20,280 nt of DNA from an uncultured Acetatifactor sp. (GCA_910587555.1 CAJULV010000068.1:1-20280); one strand, 5' to 3'; counted from the first letter of the stretch, positions 4,534-12,663 are shown. Translations and numbers: made by a program. Notes: a model not told the origin generated them from the sequence alone.

Positions 4534-4552
4534 ATGTCCATTATAAGGACAT
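4534..4552. promoter_or_regulatory. Short palindrome before the 4568 gene
   Basis: ATGTCC (4534-4539) and GGACAT (4547-4552) flank an AT-rich 7-bp centre, 15 bp before the start codon at 4568. It could be a small operator or a leader hairpin near the ribosome site (GGAAGGAGAAG). No convincing promoter is seen beside it. Confidence 0.35.
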
Positions 4553-4567
4553 GGGAAGGAGAAGTCA

Positions 4568-4927
4568 ATGGGCAGAACAGATTTTGTTACACTTGAAAGC
4601 GCCATGGTCAGGGACTGGCTGAATCTGCAGGTAAAGAATCTTGCCATGCGGAAGGAATCCTATGTTTTAAATGGAACCATAAGGTTGGTTGAGCCGGATG
4701 ACAGGGTACATGTGTACAGCGGCATTGCCCTTATAACGGAACTGCTGGGATTGAAATTAAAAGAGAAACACGACAAATATGACTACCTGTATCCATGGGA
4801 ATACAGTTTTATGTATCAGGGAACCGAGTTTTACCAGATTGAACGGGAAAGGCTGGAAAAATATGCAGAAAAAACCGGACAGGGAATACTTGATGGACAA
4901 GTTCCTGCAGATGCCGGCACAGTTTGA
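4568..4927 (+). CDS. Phage protein, unknown (119 residues)
   Basis: ATG with AAGGAGAAG upstream. A mixed helix/sheet protein: an N-terminal helical stretch (residues 8-30), a strand-rich middle (VLNGTIRLV, VHVYSGI) and an aromatic-rich segment (KYDYLYPWEYSFMY, about 71-84) before a charged helix. No catalytic motif recognised. The 3' end overlaps the next gene out of frame. Typical early-region phage hypothetical. Confidence 0.7.
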   Translation: MGRTDFVTLESAMVRDWLNLQVKNLAMRKESYVLNGTIRLVEPDDRVHVYSGIALITELLGLKLKEKHDKYDYLYPWEYSFMYQGTEFYQIERERLEKYAEKTGQGILDGQVPADAGTV

Positions 4928-5246
4928 GGAAGCCTTCCGCCGGAAGGAATGGGCCAGGGCGAAGTACATATATGACAGCGCCATTGTCATAGGCCTGTTC
5001 CTGGAGGTACCGGAAAGCATCCGGGAACAGGTTTTCGGCAGCAGGCAGCACGAGGAAATAACAGAGGGAATGTTTCAGGAGTGGATGCTGGAGCAGGTGA
5101 TGCGGGAGTGCGTCATTAAAAACAGGCTGGGTTTTGAGTGCGTGGTCTACCGGATCCCCGGGGAGATCGGCTTCTACGGAGCCAGGAGGGAGCCGGGCAC
5201 CGGATACATGCCGGCAGAGGCCAACCCGGCATACCATGCAGGATAA
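4863..5246 (+). CDS. Conserved Lachnospiraceae-phage-type protein, unknown
   Basis: A 127-residue protein. The segment FLQMPAQFEEAFRRKEWARA followed by KYIYDSA is a pattern I associate with a conserved early-region protein of gut clostridial phages, with no known function. Helical N-terminal half; the C-terminus has a YRIPGE-GFYGARREPGT stretch. Start choice: ATG 4863 keeps about 18 residues before FLQMP, similar to relatives as I recall them. ATG 4893 (GGGA upstream) is an alternative, and the frame is open back to 4779. Overlaps the preceding gene by 65 bp. Confidence 0.65.
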   Translation: MQKKPDREYLMDKFLQMPAQFEEAFRRKEWARAKYIYDSAIVIGLFLEVPESIREQVFGSRQHEEITEGMFQEWMLEQVMRECVIKNRLGFECVVYRIPGEIGFYGARREPGTGYMPAEANPAYHAG

Positions 5247-5268
5247 CGGCAGAAAGGATGCGGTTGGG

Positions 5269-5805
5269 ATGAGGGCAGCAGAGATTTACCTGGGCACCAC
5301 CCTGCGGGGGTCTGCGAAGGGCACTGGGAAGGGGATATATATTATGCAGTCCAGGCTGGCAGACGGAAAGATATATGAGAAGAAGGCGGCAGTGGAAATC
5401 GGCGGCGCCACGGAAAGCCGTTTGGTGCTGTACTGCCTGCGTGACAGCCTGTCCCGGTTTCAGTATGCCTGTGAAGTGACGGTATACACGGAGTGTACCT
5501 ATATCGCTGCTGCCATTAACAGCCGGTGGGCGGAAGCATGGCGGGAAAAAGACTGGGTAAACGGCAGGGGAAAGCGGGTAAAGGATCCCGGGCTGTGGAG
5601 GGACATCCTGTGGCACCTGGAGGACACCGGGCATGTGCTTCAGGCTGTGGCAGGGAAGCATGAATACAGCAGCTGGATGCGGGTGAACCTGCCCCGGCTG
5701 TATGCCCCCCGGGATGTGTTCGGGGAGGTGGGGGAAGCGGCGCTGAATCCTGGAAATGACTGGATTTGCAGGCAAATGGAGTCATCTGTACATGGCGGTA
5801 GGTAA
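5269..5805 (+). CDS. RNase H-like protein, probably lacking normal active site
   Basis: A 178-residue protein with the ribonuclease HI layout: first strand (AEIYLGTTLRG), strand with IYIMQ, helix starting TESRLVLYCLRDSL (E49), strand VTVYTECTYIAAAI (E75 where TDS is usual) and the late GKHEYSSWMR motif (H131). The first catalytic Asp of the YTDGS motif is replaced (YLG). Active RNases HI use D10, E48, D70 and D134 (E. coli numbering), so normal two-metal catalysis is doubtful; it may bind RNA/DNA hybrids or structures. Start ATG 5269 chosen from the family start and AAAGGA upstream; ATG 5236 is possible. Confidence 0.75.
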   Translation: MRAAEIYLGTTLRGSAKGTGKGIYIMQSRLADGKIYEKKAAVEIGGATESRLVLYCLRDSLSRFQYACEVTVYTECTYIAAAINSRWAEAWREKDWVNGRGKRVKDPGLWRDILWHLEDTGHVLQAVAGKHEYSSWMRVNLPRLYAPRDVFGEVGEAALNPGNDWICRQMESSVHGGR

Positions 5806-5811
5806 TGGAAA

Positions 5812-5827
5812 GTTGCACCGGTGCAAC
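5812..5827. repeat. 16-bp perfect palindrome, copy 1 of 3
   Basis: GTTGCACCGGTGCAAC, located 6 nt after the stop of the RNase H-like gene and before the next gene's ribosome site. Identical copies lie at 13045 and 13676. The position is always just after a stop codon. Candidate protein-binding site or tight RNA hairpin (CCGG loop). Confidence 0.85.
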
Positions 5828-5846
5828 TCAGGAAAGAGAGGAAGGA

Positions 5847-6341
5847 ATGGAACATAAGTTTGGACTTTTTAATACGGTGGAGGAGCTAAACAGGGCAGCA
5901 GCTGCCCAGAAGGAGGAAGGGGACACGGAGGCCCTGTATGCCCTGGCTGCGGAGAACGGCATTGCCAGGGAGGATGTGGATGATTATCTGGACGGCGTAG
6001 CGGATGAACTTGCAACCCCGCTTATGGCAGCGCTGGGAAAACTTGACCTGGAGGCGGCAGTGCTGGACCTGGAGAGCCAGCTTGCGGACTGGAAAGACTA
6101 TATTGCGGCCATGTGTACGGACAGTGAGGAAATGAGCAGGGCAGTGTTCCGTCCGGACAGGGAGCTGGCGCAGGTGCTTGCGGATGCAATCAGGCATGCG
6201 TCTGCAAACAGGGTGTATGTCCCGGGCAGGATTACGCGGCTTGCTGGGCTTCCCGACAGGATCCCCATCGGCATGACCGGCCGGGACGAACTGCGCAGGA
6301 TCGCGGAGAAGTATTATCTGGATAAGGAGACGGGCAAATGA
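5847..6341 (+). CDS. Early phage protein with antirestriction-like acidic composition, unknown
   Basis: A 164-residue protein. Start ATG 5847 follows GAGAGGAAGGA; the longer frame from 5805 would translate through the palindrome and is unlikely. The N-terminus (FGLFNTVEELNRAAAAQKEE) and the middle (ADELATPLMAALGKLDLEAA) resemble a hypothetical protein I associate with gut clostridial phages. Acidic and helical, ending in an Arg-rich segment. No enzyme motif. The acidic, DNA-mimic-like character is only a compositional remark. It overlaps the next start by 4 bp. Confidence 0.65.
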   Translation: MEHKFGLFNTVEELNRAAAAQKEEGDTEALYALAAENGIAREDVDDYLDGVADELATPLMAALGKLDLEAAVLDLESQLADWKDYIAAMCTDSEEMSRAVFRPDRELAQVLADAIRHASANRVYVPGRITRLAGLPDRIPIGMTGRDELRRIAEKYYLDKETGK

Positions 6342-6919
6342 GGGTATACAAGGCAACCAACGCGGACATGGACTGTACCATGGGAAGCGGAACGTACCAT
6401 TATGTCCTGGGAGTCCCGGCTGTGGCAGACAGGTCCATGTGCGGCAGGACAGGGCTCCATGCGTGTGAGTATGTGCTGGACTGTACAAGCTATTACGGCC
6501 TGGGCATCAGCAACCGGTTTTTTGTGGCGGAGGCTTCCGGTGATATCGTGGAAGACGGCATGGATACCCGGATTTCCTGCACAAAGCTGACACTGGTGCA
6601 GGAGCTGGACATCCGGGGAATCACAGCCCACGCCATTTTGTATATGGCGGAGCATCCCAGAAGGGAAGGGTGGGAGAAGGAAAGCAGCCTGCTGCAGGTA
6701 AAACGGGACCGGGCGGAGGCATTGCAGCCCGGGTCCATAGCAATCGCCCGTGGGGGGCATCCCCTTGCAAGGGGGGCCGCCGGGTCCTGCCTGGGCCTGG
6801 TACAGGAGAAAAACAGGGAGGTTACAGACGCCAGGCTCCTCATCGTGGGGAGGCGCGGCATTAAGCCCCATACCTGGTATACACTGGCGGACGGGATGCC
6901 GCAGGAGGTGCGGGAATGA
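6338..6919 (+). CDS. DUF7666-like phage protein
   Basis: A 193-residue protein. The N-terminal ~100 residues match the DUF7666 pattern: RVYKATNADMDC at the start, GLHACEYVLDCTSYYG (residues 39-54) and RFFVAEASGDI-DGMDTRISCTKL further on. Function is unknown, though the family is frequent in phage and mobile-element early regions. The C-terminal half contains a glycine-rich stretch and looks less conserved. ATG start overlaps the previous stop; the gene overlaps the PcfJ-like gene by 4 bp, so the three are translationally linked. Confidence 0.7.
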   Translation: MRVYKATNADMDCTMGSGTYHYVLGVPAVADRSMCGRTGLHACEYVLDCTSYYGLGISNRFFVAEASGDIVEDGMDTRISCTKLTLVQELDIRGITAHAILYMAEHPRREGWEKESSLLQVKRDRAEALQPGSIAIARGGHPLARGAAGSCLGLVQEKNREVTDARLLIVGRRGIKPHTWYTLADGMPQEVRE

Positions 6920-9021
6920 AGAAAAAACAGATTGAAAAGCTGCCCTGCAGAAGGCCCGCGGGAATGGGAGGGAAGGACCAGGGGAACCATGTGACCGTGC
7001 AGCTCTGTAACGGATACCTGGTTTTTGACCTTTGGAGCGGAGGAAAATTGAAATGCCGGCATGTCATGGACACGGGGACAGGGGAGTATGCCTCCCGCTG
7101 GGTGGACGGCAGCTGGACACGGGAAAACCTGGAAAATGCATTCTGTGACTGCTGGGGGATGATGGATGAGGACCATTTCCCGGTATCCGGGGAGGAACGG
7201 GCGCTGGTACTGGATACCCTGAAAGTACACTGGGAAACCGGCAACATCTATGACCGCATCAGTGCCCTGGAGTATACATATGCGCGAGAATGCCGGGAAA
7301 GGCGGGAAGACAGGCGCGTACAGCGGGTCAATGAACTGATGTCCAGCGTCCCGAAACCGGGAAAACCGGTGTATGACTGGATAGCCGGAAAAGCGGCAGG
7401 GGACCTGCACTATGCTTTCTGGGACAAAAATTCCGGGGATTACAGCTGTACTTCCTGCGGGGGCAGGTTTACAGAAAAGGAAACAGGCATCCGGCTGAAA
7501 CATAAGTCAGGGATAGCCTGCCCCCTGTGCGGACAGAAGCTTGCGGTGGAAAAACGCCGGGACAGCATCCGGACGCAGACGCGGATGACGCTGATCCACG
7601 GGCTGGATGGGAAACGCGGCATTGAGCGGCATTTTGAAGTGTCTGTTTGCTGGGGGCGGGGGCTGCGCAGGACTGTGTCCCTGAAAGAGACGATCCGGTG
7701 CATGCTCCACAAAGGGACCTGGAGCAGGGACATCTGTGACCTGTATTACCTGCAGTATGATGCATGGGACAACAGGGGCAACCCGCAGAACCGCAGGTGG
7801 AGGCCCGGCTACTTGTACCCGGAGGGCATCCGGGAGGGCCTGGAGGATACAGTTTACTGCAGTTGGGCGGCTGTTTTCCGGCAGATGGCATCCATGGGGA
7901 TAAGGGCAAACTATAACCGGCTCCTGATTGATGGGAGGGATTCTTTTATCCGGATGGTGGAGTACCTGGCAAAAGGGCGGTTTTACAGGCTTCTGGAGGA
8001 AATATCCGAGGAAGTGGGTTATCATACCGGATACGGGAGTTACGGCGCCCTGAATCCCGAAGGGGAAGATATCCATGAGGTGATGTACCTGTGGGACAGC
8101 CAGAAGATCAACCGCCTCCGCCAGGAAAACGGCGGTATCAACATGCTGGAATGGCTGCAGTGGGCGGATAAGGAAGGGAAAAAGATCGGGACAGATGTCC
8201 TTACCTGGTTTGGGGAAAATAAGATTTCAAACGACGGTTACAGGGAAGGCAGGGCATCAAAAGTGTTGACCCCGGAGCAGCTGATGCACTACATTGAACG
8301 GCAGCGGAAGGAGTCCTACGCCGGGAAAAGGAATGCTGCTTCCGTATTCGGCGCCTACGAGGACTACCTGTCCATGGCTTTAAAGCTGGGGAAAGACCTG
8401 TCGGACCCCATGGTATACCGCCCCAGGGAGTTGAAGCGCCGGCACGATGAGCTTGTGGAAGCACACCTTAAGTATCTGGAAACGGAGCGGGTCCGGATGA
8501 AACAGGATGAGGCAAGGGAGAAGGCCCGGGAAATGGAGGAGAAATATCCAGGCTCCGGAAGCATCCTGGCAGGGATAAAGCCGAAGTATGAGTATGAAGG
8601 GGCGCATTTCCGGATTATGGTGCCGCAGAGTTTTTATGAGATCACGCTGGAGGGGATGGCACTGCACCACTGTGTAGGGACAACGGAGAGATATTTTGAC
8701 CGGATCCTGCAGCATGAGACCTATATCTGTTTCCTGCGCAGGGCAGAGGATCCGGAGAAACCGTTTTATACCATAGAGGTGGAGCCGGGAGGCACCATAA
8801 GGCAGCGCCGGGGAATGTATGACGGGGAGCCGGACCTGGAGGAAGTAAAACCTTTCCTGCAGGAATGGCAGAAAGAGATCCGGAAGCGGATGAAGAAGCA
8901 GGACTATGACTATGCCAGGATCAGCGCCGTCAAAAGGGAAGAAAACCTGGAGGAGCTGCGGCAGAAGAACAATACCAGGGTACTGCAGGCGTTGATGGAA
9001 GACCTGATGGAGGTGGTGTAA
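6916..9021 (+). CDS. PcfJ-like protein
   Basis: A 701-residue protein. Residues 175-206 contain a zinc ribbon (C178, C181, C202, C205). The C-terminal third carries the PcfJ hallmark: YEITLEGMALHHCVGT (LHHCVG at about 583-588), then a FLRRAEDPEKPFYTIEV strand pair and IRQRRGMYD. PcfJ was named from the pCF10 conjugative plasmid; relatives are common in clostridial prophages, and the biochemical role is unknown. Domain order here: basic N-terminus, zinc ribbon, long helical region with tryptophan-rich stretches, PcfJ core, charged C-terminal helix. Start ATG overlaps the previous stop; the next gene starts on this stop codon. Confidence 0.85.
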   Translation: MKKKQIEKLPCRRPAGMGGKDQGNHVTVQLCNGYLVFDLWSGGKLKCRHVMDTGTGEYASRWVDGSWTRENLENAFCDCWGMMDEDHFPVSGEERALVLDTLKVHWETGNIYDRISALEYTYARECRERREDRRVQRVNELMSSVPKPGKPVYDWIAGKAAGDLHYAFWDKNSGDYSCTSCGGRFTEKETGIRLKHKSGIACPLCGQKLAVEKRRDSIRTQTRMTLIHGLDGKRGIERHFEVSVCWGRGLRRTVSLKETIRCMLHKGTWSRDICDLYYLQYDAWDNRGNPQNRRWRPGYLYPEGIREGLEDTVYCSWAAVFRQMASMGIRANYNRLLIDGRDSFIRMVEYLAKGRFYRLLEEISEEVGYHTGYGSYGALNPEGEDIHEVMYLWDSQKINRLRQENGGINMLEWLQWADKEGKKIGTDVLTWFGENKISNDGYREGRASKVLTPEQLMHYIERQRKESYAGKRNAASVFGAYEDYLSMALKLGKDLSDPMVYRPRELKRRHDELVEAHLKYLETERVRMKQDEAREKAREMEEKYPGSGSILAGIKPKYEYEGAHFRIMVPQSFYEITLEGMALHHCVGTTERYFDRILQHETYICFLRRAEDPEKPFYTIEVEPGGTIRQRRGMYDGEPDLEEVKPFLQEWQKEIRKRMKKQDYDYARISAVKREENLEELRQKNNTRVLQALMEDLMEVV

Positions 9022-10487
9022 TGGGAGATATCCTGGAAATGTACAGGGAAGCGAAAGGGTCGGCAGATGCAGGAGGCACGGAGGGGGAGAGTACGGAAAT
9101 CCTTGCCTTTGCACAATACCGGGACCTGGAAAAGGCAGCGGACAGGACTGCAGCCAAGATAAAAGAAGGATTTATGGAGATGGGATACATCCTGAAGGTT
9201 GCCAGGGACACGGATATCCTGGCGGGATCCGGATACGCGGGCCATGAGGAATTTGCAGAGAAGAGGTACGGCCTGGACAAGGGGACCGTTTCCCGCTACA
9301 TCCGGATTGTGGAGCGTTTTTCGGTGGGCGGCAGCAGCCATGTCCTGCAGGAGGGCTATAAGAATATCGGTTTTGCCAAGCTGTCCCTGATGCTGCATAT
9401 GCCCGATGCCATAGCCGAGGAGATCACAGAGAACTACAGCAAGCAGGAAGTGCAGGCGATCAAGGAAGAGATAGACGCGGAGCGTGCGGTCAGCGACATC
9501 GAGGTTGCAATAGAGGCGGCGGAGGCTGTGCAGGAGGAGGGGAGCCTGCTGGAGCGGGTCTTCCGCCAGCTGGGAAAAGAGCAGCCCGGGCTGTACGGAA
9601 AACTCTGCAGGGCCGTTCCCGGGATACCGTCTGTTATCATGGATATCCTTGCGCCCCAGGGAGATGCAATCTATATGGTCCGGATTCCCGGCACAGGGCG
9701 GCTGATGCTTGCCGTTTCCAGGGCAGGCGCAAGCGTCACAAAGGTCAGGAGCGGCGAGAAGGAAAAATATACTTTGGAGGAACTCATGGCAGCAGTTGCC
9801 CATATGGCCTGTGGGGGAAGTGGGGCGGGAGCCGCAGAAGCAGTACAGGAAGAGAAAAAAGAGGCTGCGCAGGCCAGTCAGAAAGAAGCGGCACCGGCAG
9901 AACCAAAAGAAAAGCGGAAGGAATCCAAGGTCATAAAGGCAGCGCCTCCGAAACAGCCTGCAAAAAGGGCGGAAAAGGCAGTGGCGGAGACCGTGCCTTC
10001 AGAGCCGGAAACACCTTTACCAGGGCAGATGGAGGTCATGGATTATCCGGAGGCATATCCCATGGGAACTGCTGCCTGCATGGAGGCGGAAAAGCAGATT
10101 CCGGATGTCCACTATGAAGAGATTCCGGAAGAGGACACCATGGGGGCGGAAGGCAGAGAAGCGGTATATTCGAAAACGGCGGAGCCTGCAGCGGGTAAGG
10201 AGAAGCCACTGCCAACAGCAAAGCCTGATGAGGCAGCAGCCATACAGGAACAGCTGCCTCCGGAAAGCACAGCCTGTCAGGCAGAGCGGGAAGAAAGCAC
10301 AGAACTCATCCGGATGGAGGCGGACGGGTGCCTGGAACGGCTGCGGAAAACATTTTCCATCTGGAATGATGAAATCCCCATGGACTTCCTGGTAAAGGCG
10401 CACCAGGATGCCGTAAGCCTGGCAGCAGCCATAGAGAAGCTGATGGATACCGGAAGGAATGGGGAAGAAAGAAGCAGGAGGTGTTAG
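9021..10487 (+). CDS. ParB/KorB-like HTH protein with long acidic-basic linker
   Basis: A 488-residue protein. Residues 30-60 form a helical region (FAQYRDLEKAADRTAAKIKE), then a helix-turn-helix at about 75-100 (GHEEFAEKRYGLDKGTVSRY) as in ParB/DUF3102-type DNA-binding proteins, followed by a helical segment to ~160. A region at about 165-270 may be a second folded domain. About 275-425 is Ala/Glu/Lys/Pro-rich and probably disordered. The last 55 residues are helical (LIRMEADGCLERLRKTFSIW). The ParB N-terminal nuclease/CTPase motif is not seen, so partition activity is not implied. A role in replication or early regulation is inferred from the neighbours. Confidence 0.65.
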   Translation: MGDILEMYREAKGSADAGGTEGESTEILAFAQYRDLEKAADRTAAKIKEGFMEMGYILKVARDTDILAGSGYAGHEEFAEKRYGLDKGTVSRYIRIVERFSVGGSSHVLQEGYKNIGFAKLSLMLHMPDAIAEEITENYSKQEVQAIKEEIDAERAVSDIEVAIEAAEAVQEEGSLLERVFRQLGKEQPGLYGKLCRAVPGIPSVIMDILAPQGDAIYMVRIPGTGRLMLAVSRAGASVTKVRSGEKEKYTLEELMAAVAHMACGGSGAGAAEAVQEEKKEAAQASQKEAAPAEPKEKRKESKVIKAAPPKQPAKRAEKAVAETVPSEPETPLPGQMEVMDYPEAYPMGTAACMEAEKQIPDVHYEEIPEEDTMGAEGREAVYSKTAEPAAGKEKPLPTAKPDEAAAIQEQLPPESTACQAEREESTELIRMEADGCLERLRKTFSIWNDEIPMDFLVKAHQDAVSLAAAIEKLMDTGRNGEERSRRC

Positions 10488-10796
10488 ATGGCGAAAAGCA
10501 TCATGCATCATAAACAGGACAGGACATGCTACCTGTGCGTGCTGCTGCGGCAGGACTATGATACCAGGACGGGCCTGCAGGAACACCATGTCATGTCCGG
10601 TACGGCAGACAGGAAACTGTCAGAGAGGTACGGCCTGAAAGTTTATCTCTGTATGGAACACCACACGGCAGGCCCCGTTGCGGTACATAACAATGCCAGG
10701 ATACGGCACATCCTGCAGGAAAAGGCACAGAGGATCTTTGAGAAGAAATATTCCCACGAGAAGTGGATGGAGGTCTTCGGCCGTAATTTTATTTAG
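10488..10796 (+). CDS. HNH-like zinc-binding protein (DUF968/recombination-type)
   Basis: A 102-residue protein with CYLC (C14, C17), a paired-histidine turn (EHHVMSGTADR, H33-H34) and LCMEHH (C55, H58-H59). Such an arrangement is typical of small phage HNH/treble-clef proteins related to DUF968 and Ren/NinG-type recombination nucleases. The paired His in EHH is the likely metal/catalytic position. The remaining C-terminus (LQEKAQRIFEKKYSHEKWM) is a helix. It begins directly after the stop of the HTH protein gene. Nuclease activity is likely but not proven. Confidence 0.7.
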   Translation: MAKSIMHHKQDRTCYLCVLLRQDYDTRTGLQEHHVMSGTADRKLSERYGLKVYLCMEHHTAGPVAVHNNARIRHILQEKAQRIFEKKYSHEKWMEVFGRNFI

Positions 10797-10943
10797 CCTT
10801 TTGGGAACATTTGATACATCACGGCAACTGCAGTTTCAGCCGTTTGGCGCCGTTCATTCCGGGGCGGCGCCGGAAAGGGGGCAGGGGCATGCAGAGAGGG
10901 GAAGACGGAGCGGGCAGAGGAAACATGGAAAGGGACAGAAGGA

Positions 10944-11153
10944 GTGAACCAGGAGCGAAGGAAAGAGAAATATGAGGACTACATAGCGGATGCCAGCCCG
11001 CAGGCAGCAGCCGTGGGACGCAGGGAGCCGTACCATCTTATTTATGTGAAAAGGTATGGCGCGGTGCCGGACGGGGATACTGCACCCGGGACGGGGCAGA
11101 GAACAGGATCGGGACAGGAGAGAGGAGGCAGTCATGATAAAGGTGGTATGTGA
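10944..11153 (+). CDS. Possible small protein, unknown
   Basis: A GTG-start frame of 69 residues. The first ~40 residues (ERRKEKYEDYIAD, REPYHLIYVKRYG) look protein-like, and the rest is glycine-rich and low complexity. AAGGAG overlaps the GTG, so the start signal is poor. The 10797-10943 stretch before it shows no convincing gene apart from a 28-codon frame of low-complexity composition. It overlaps the next gene by 20 bp. It may be real, or a chance frame in GC-rich sequence. Confidence 0.35.
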   Translation: MNQERRKEKYEDYIADASPQAAAVGRREPYHLIYVKRYGAVPDGDTAPGTGQRTGSGQERGGSHDKGGM

Positions 11154-11625
11154 CAGATGCGGGAGGGAGATCCCGGTACCGGGAAGGACCGGGTACCTTG
11201 CATGGAATTTCCGCAGCGACCATGGCGGGGACATGGTCGGAAATAACGTGCTGGAGGACAGGGATTACTGCGAGTCCTGCATGAGGACGATATTTGACTT
11301 TATAGACAGGAAACCGGTACAGGCAGACAGCGGCACCGGCACGGAGAATAAGAATCCTGCACAGGAAACGGAAGCCGGCGGAACAGGGACAGCAGGACAT
11401 ACGGCGGACGCTTCCGGCAGCAGTACCGGGGCAGGCGAAAAGCCCTTCGGGCAGCAGAAGCTGAAAACCAGAAAGAACAGCGTTGACATAGGAAAGATTC
11501 TGGCACTGCGGGAGGCGGGACGGAGCCTGGAGTGGATTGCAGATGACATGGGGATGTCAAAAGGGGCTGTGTACAATGCCTTACGCCGGTGGGAAGCAAA
11601 GCAGGAGCAGCGGCCTTCGGAGTAA
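11134..11625 (+). CDS. Zinc-finger and helix-turn-helix protein
   Basis: A 163-residue protein. Two CxxC pairs (C6/C9 and C46/C49) form a probable zinc-binding domain at the N-terminus. Residues 62-108 are a Gly/Thr-rich linker. Residues 118-153 form a resolvase/sigma-type helix-turn-helix (ILALREAGRSLEWIADDMG and SKGAVYNALRRWE). Start ATG 11134 follows AGAGGAGG; the frame is open upstream but the added residues are Arg-rich and unlikely. It precedes the replication initiator, so a replication accessory or regulatory role is plausible. No specific family name. Confidence 0.65.
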   Translation: MIKVVCDRCGREIPVPGRTGYLAWNFRSDHGGDMVGNNVLEDRDYCESCMRTIFDFIDRKPVQADSGTGTENKNPAQETEAGGTGTAGHTADASGSSTGAGEKPFGQQKLKTRKNSVDIGKILALREAGRSLEWIADDMGMSKGAVYNALRRWEAKQEQRPSE

Positions 11626-11649
11626 CAGGACAAAAAGGAGGCGGTCATA

Positions 11650-12432
11650 TTGAATTACCTGGCGGAGATACTGGCCTTCGAACAATGGCGCGAAACTCAC
11701 TACCTGCCGATCTCGCCACAGCTGCTGTGGTACAGGCTGATGTACTACTGCAACAGATCCGGGTGGAGCGAGTGGGTGACAGTAGATAACCTGCGTTTGA
11801 TGGCAGCCATGCAAATGAGCCGTGAAGCTACCTTGATAAAGGCGAGAGACGAACTCATCAAAGCAGGGTTGGTTGAATACCAGAAGGGAAAGAAAGGAAG
11901 TCCTAACCGCTACCGGATGATATCCCTTGAAGAAAAAAACACTTTCAAAAGCGTAGCACAAAACGCAGTAGAAAGCGAAGCAAAAAGGGGAGTAAAAGAA
12001 GCAGTAAAAGGAGTAGCAGAAAGCGCAGACATATATAAACAAAAACAAAATAAAAGAGAGAGAACCCCTGTAATCCCCATCGGATTATTTGAGGAGTTCC
12101 TGAAGGCGTATCCGAAGAAGACATCATCCAGGCCGGGGGCAGAATATGCCTACTGCAGGGTACTCCGGGAAGACTGTCACATCACGGAGCAGGACCTGGT
12201 GGCAGCAGCTGTCAACTATGCGGAGGCAGTGAGGATCCTGGGCAGGGGGGAGAAATATATCCGCAATCCGGAGTCATTCCTGACGGACAACTTTTTTGCC
12301 AGCTATCTTCCGGGGCAGTATGAACGGCCAAAAGCAGAAGTGAAAAAGGGGCAGAAAAAGAACAGCTTTAACCAGTTTGCGCAGAATGCGTATGATTTTG
12401 CGGCGCTGGAGGATGAGCTTGTGAGCAACTGA
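11650..12432 (+). CDS. Phage replication initiator (winged-helix N-terminus, DnaD/O-like)
   Basis: A 260-residue protein. TTG start preceded by AAAGGAGG. Residues 20-92 are a winged helix typical of phage replisome organisers (LLWYRLMYYCNRSGWSEWVT, then SREATLIKARDELIKAGLVE and a PNRYRM wing). Residues 101-127 are a four-residue repeat (SVAQ, NAVE, SEAK, RGVK, EAVK, GVAE) encoded by DNA iterons. Residues 145-225 form a helical C-terminal domain with a FLKAYPKK start, seen in initiators of this kind. It should bind the origin, located inside its own gene, and recruit the host helicase. No phage helicase or loader gene is visible nearby. Confidence 0.75.
   Translation: MNYLAEILAFEQWRETHYLPISPQLLWYRLMYYCNRSGWSEWVTVDNLRLMAAMQMSREATLIKARDELIKAGLVEYQKGKKGSPNRYRMISLEEKNTFKSVAQNAVESEAKRGVKEAVKGVAESADIYKQKQNKRERTPVIPIGLFEEFLKAYPKKTSSRPGAEYAYCRVLREDCHITEQDLVAAAVNYAEAVRILGRGEKYIRNPESFLTDNFFASYLPGQYERPKAEVKKGQKKNSFNQFAQNAYDFAALEDELVSN
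11951..12060. other. Candidate phage replication origin (six 12-bp iterons plus A-rich tract)
   Basis: From 11951 to 12022 the sequence divides into six consecutive 12-bp units of the form gnGnAGtAnAAA: GCGTAGCACAAA, ACGCAGTAGAAA, GCGAAGCAAAAA, GGGGAGTAAAAG, AAGCAGTAAAAG, GAGTAGCAGAAA, then a partial GCGCAG. Directly after comes an A/T-rich stretch (12028-12056). Iterons inside the initiator gene followed by an easily melted tract is the lambda O-type origin design. Confidence 0.6.
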
Positions 12433-12447
12433 ACGGAGGTGGAGGAC

Positions 12448-12663
12448 ATGGGAGAGAACAGGCAGGAACCATTTTATTACACAGTGGGCGCTGAAATCGA
12501 AATATTATCTCAAGGGGAGTGGACCCGGGGCAGGGTAGCTGGTGGATACCGCTTCCGGGATGGGTTGATCACCATGGTTACCGGGGATGGGAAAACAATA
12601 TGGTGCCCGGAAGGGCGTCCGGACCTGTATCGGGAGCCGGGGACGAAAATAACCAGGGGGTGA
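12448..12663 (+). CDS. Small beta-rich phage protein, unknown
   Basis: A 71-residue protein. ATG 12448 is 8-9 nt after GGAGGTGG (a GTG at 12439 lies inside that ribosome site). The sequence alternates hydrophobic and polar residues with many glycines (VGAEIEILSQGEWTRGRVAG), like a small SH3-type barrel. No family assigned. Directly between the initiator and the 12670 gene in the same operon. Confidence 0.6.
   Translation: MGENRQEPFYYTVGAEIEILSQGEWTRGRVAGGYRFRDGLITMVTGDGKTIWCPEGRPDLYREPGTKITRG

Noticed and set aside
5116..9803. Long minus-strand open frames across the early operon
   Set aside because: They are antisense shadows of well-supported plus-strand genes in GC-rich sequence, rich in Pro/His/Cys, without ribosome sites.
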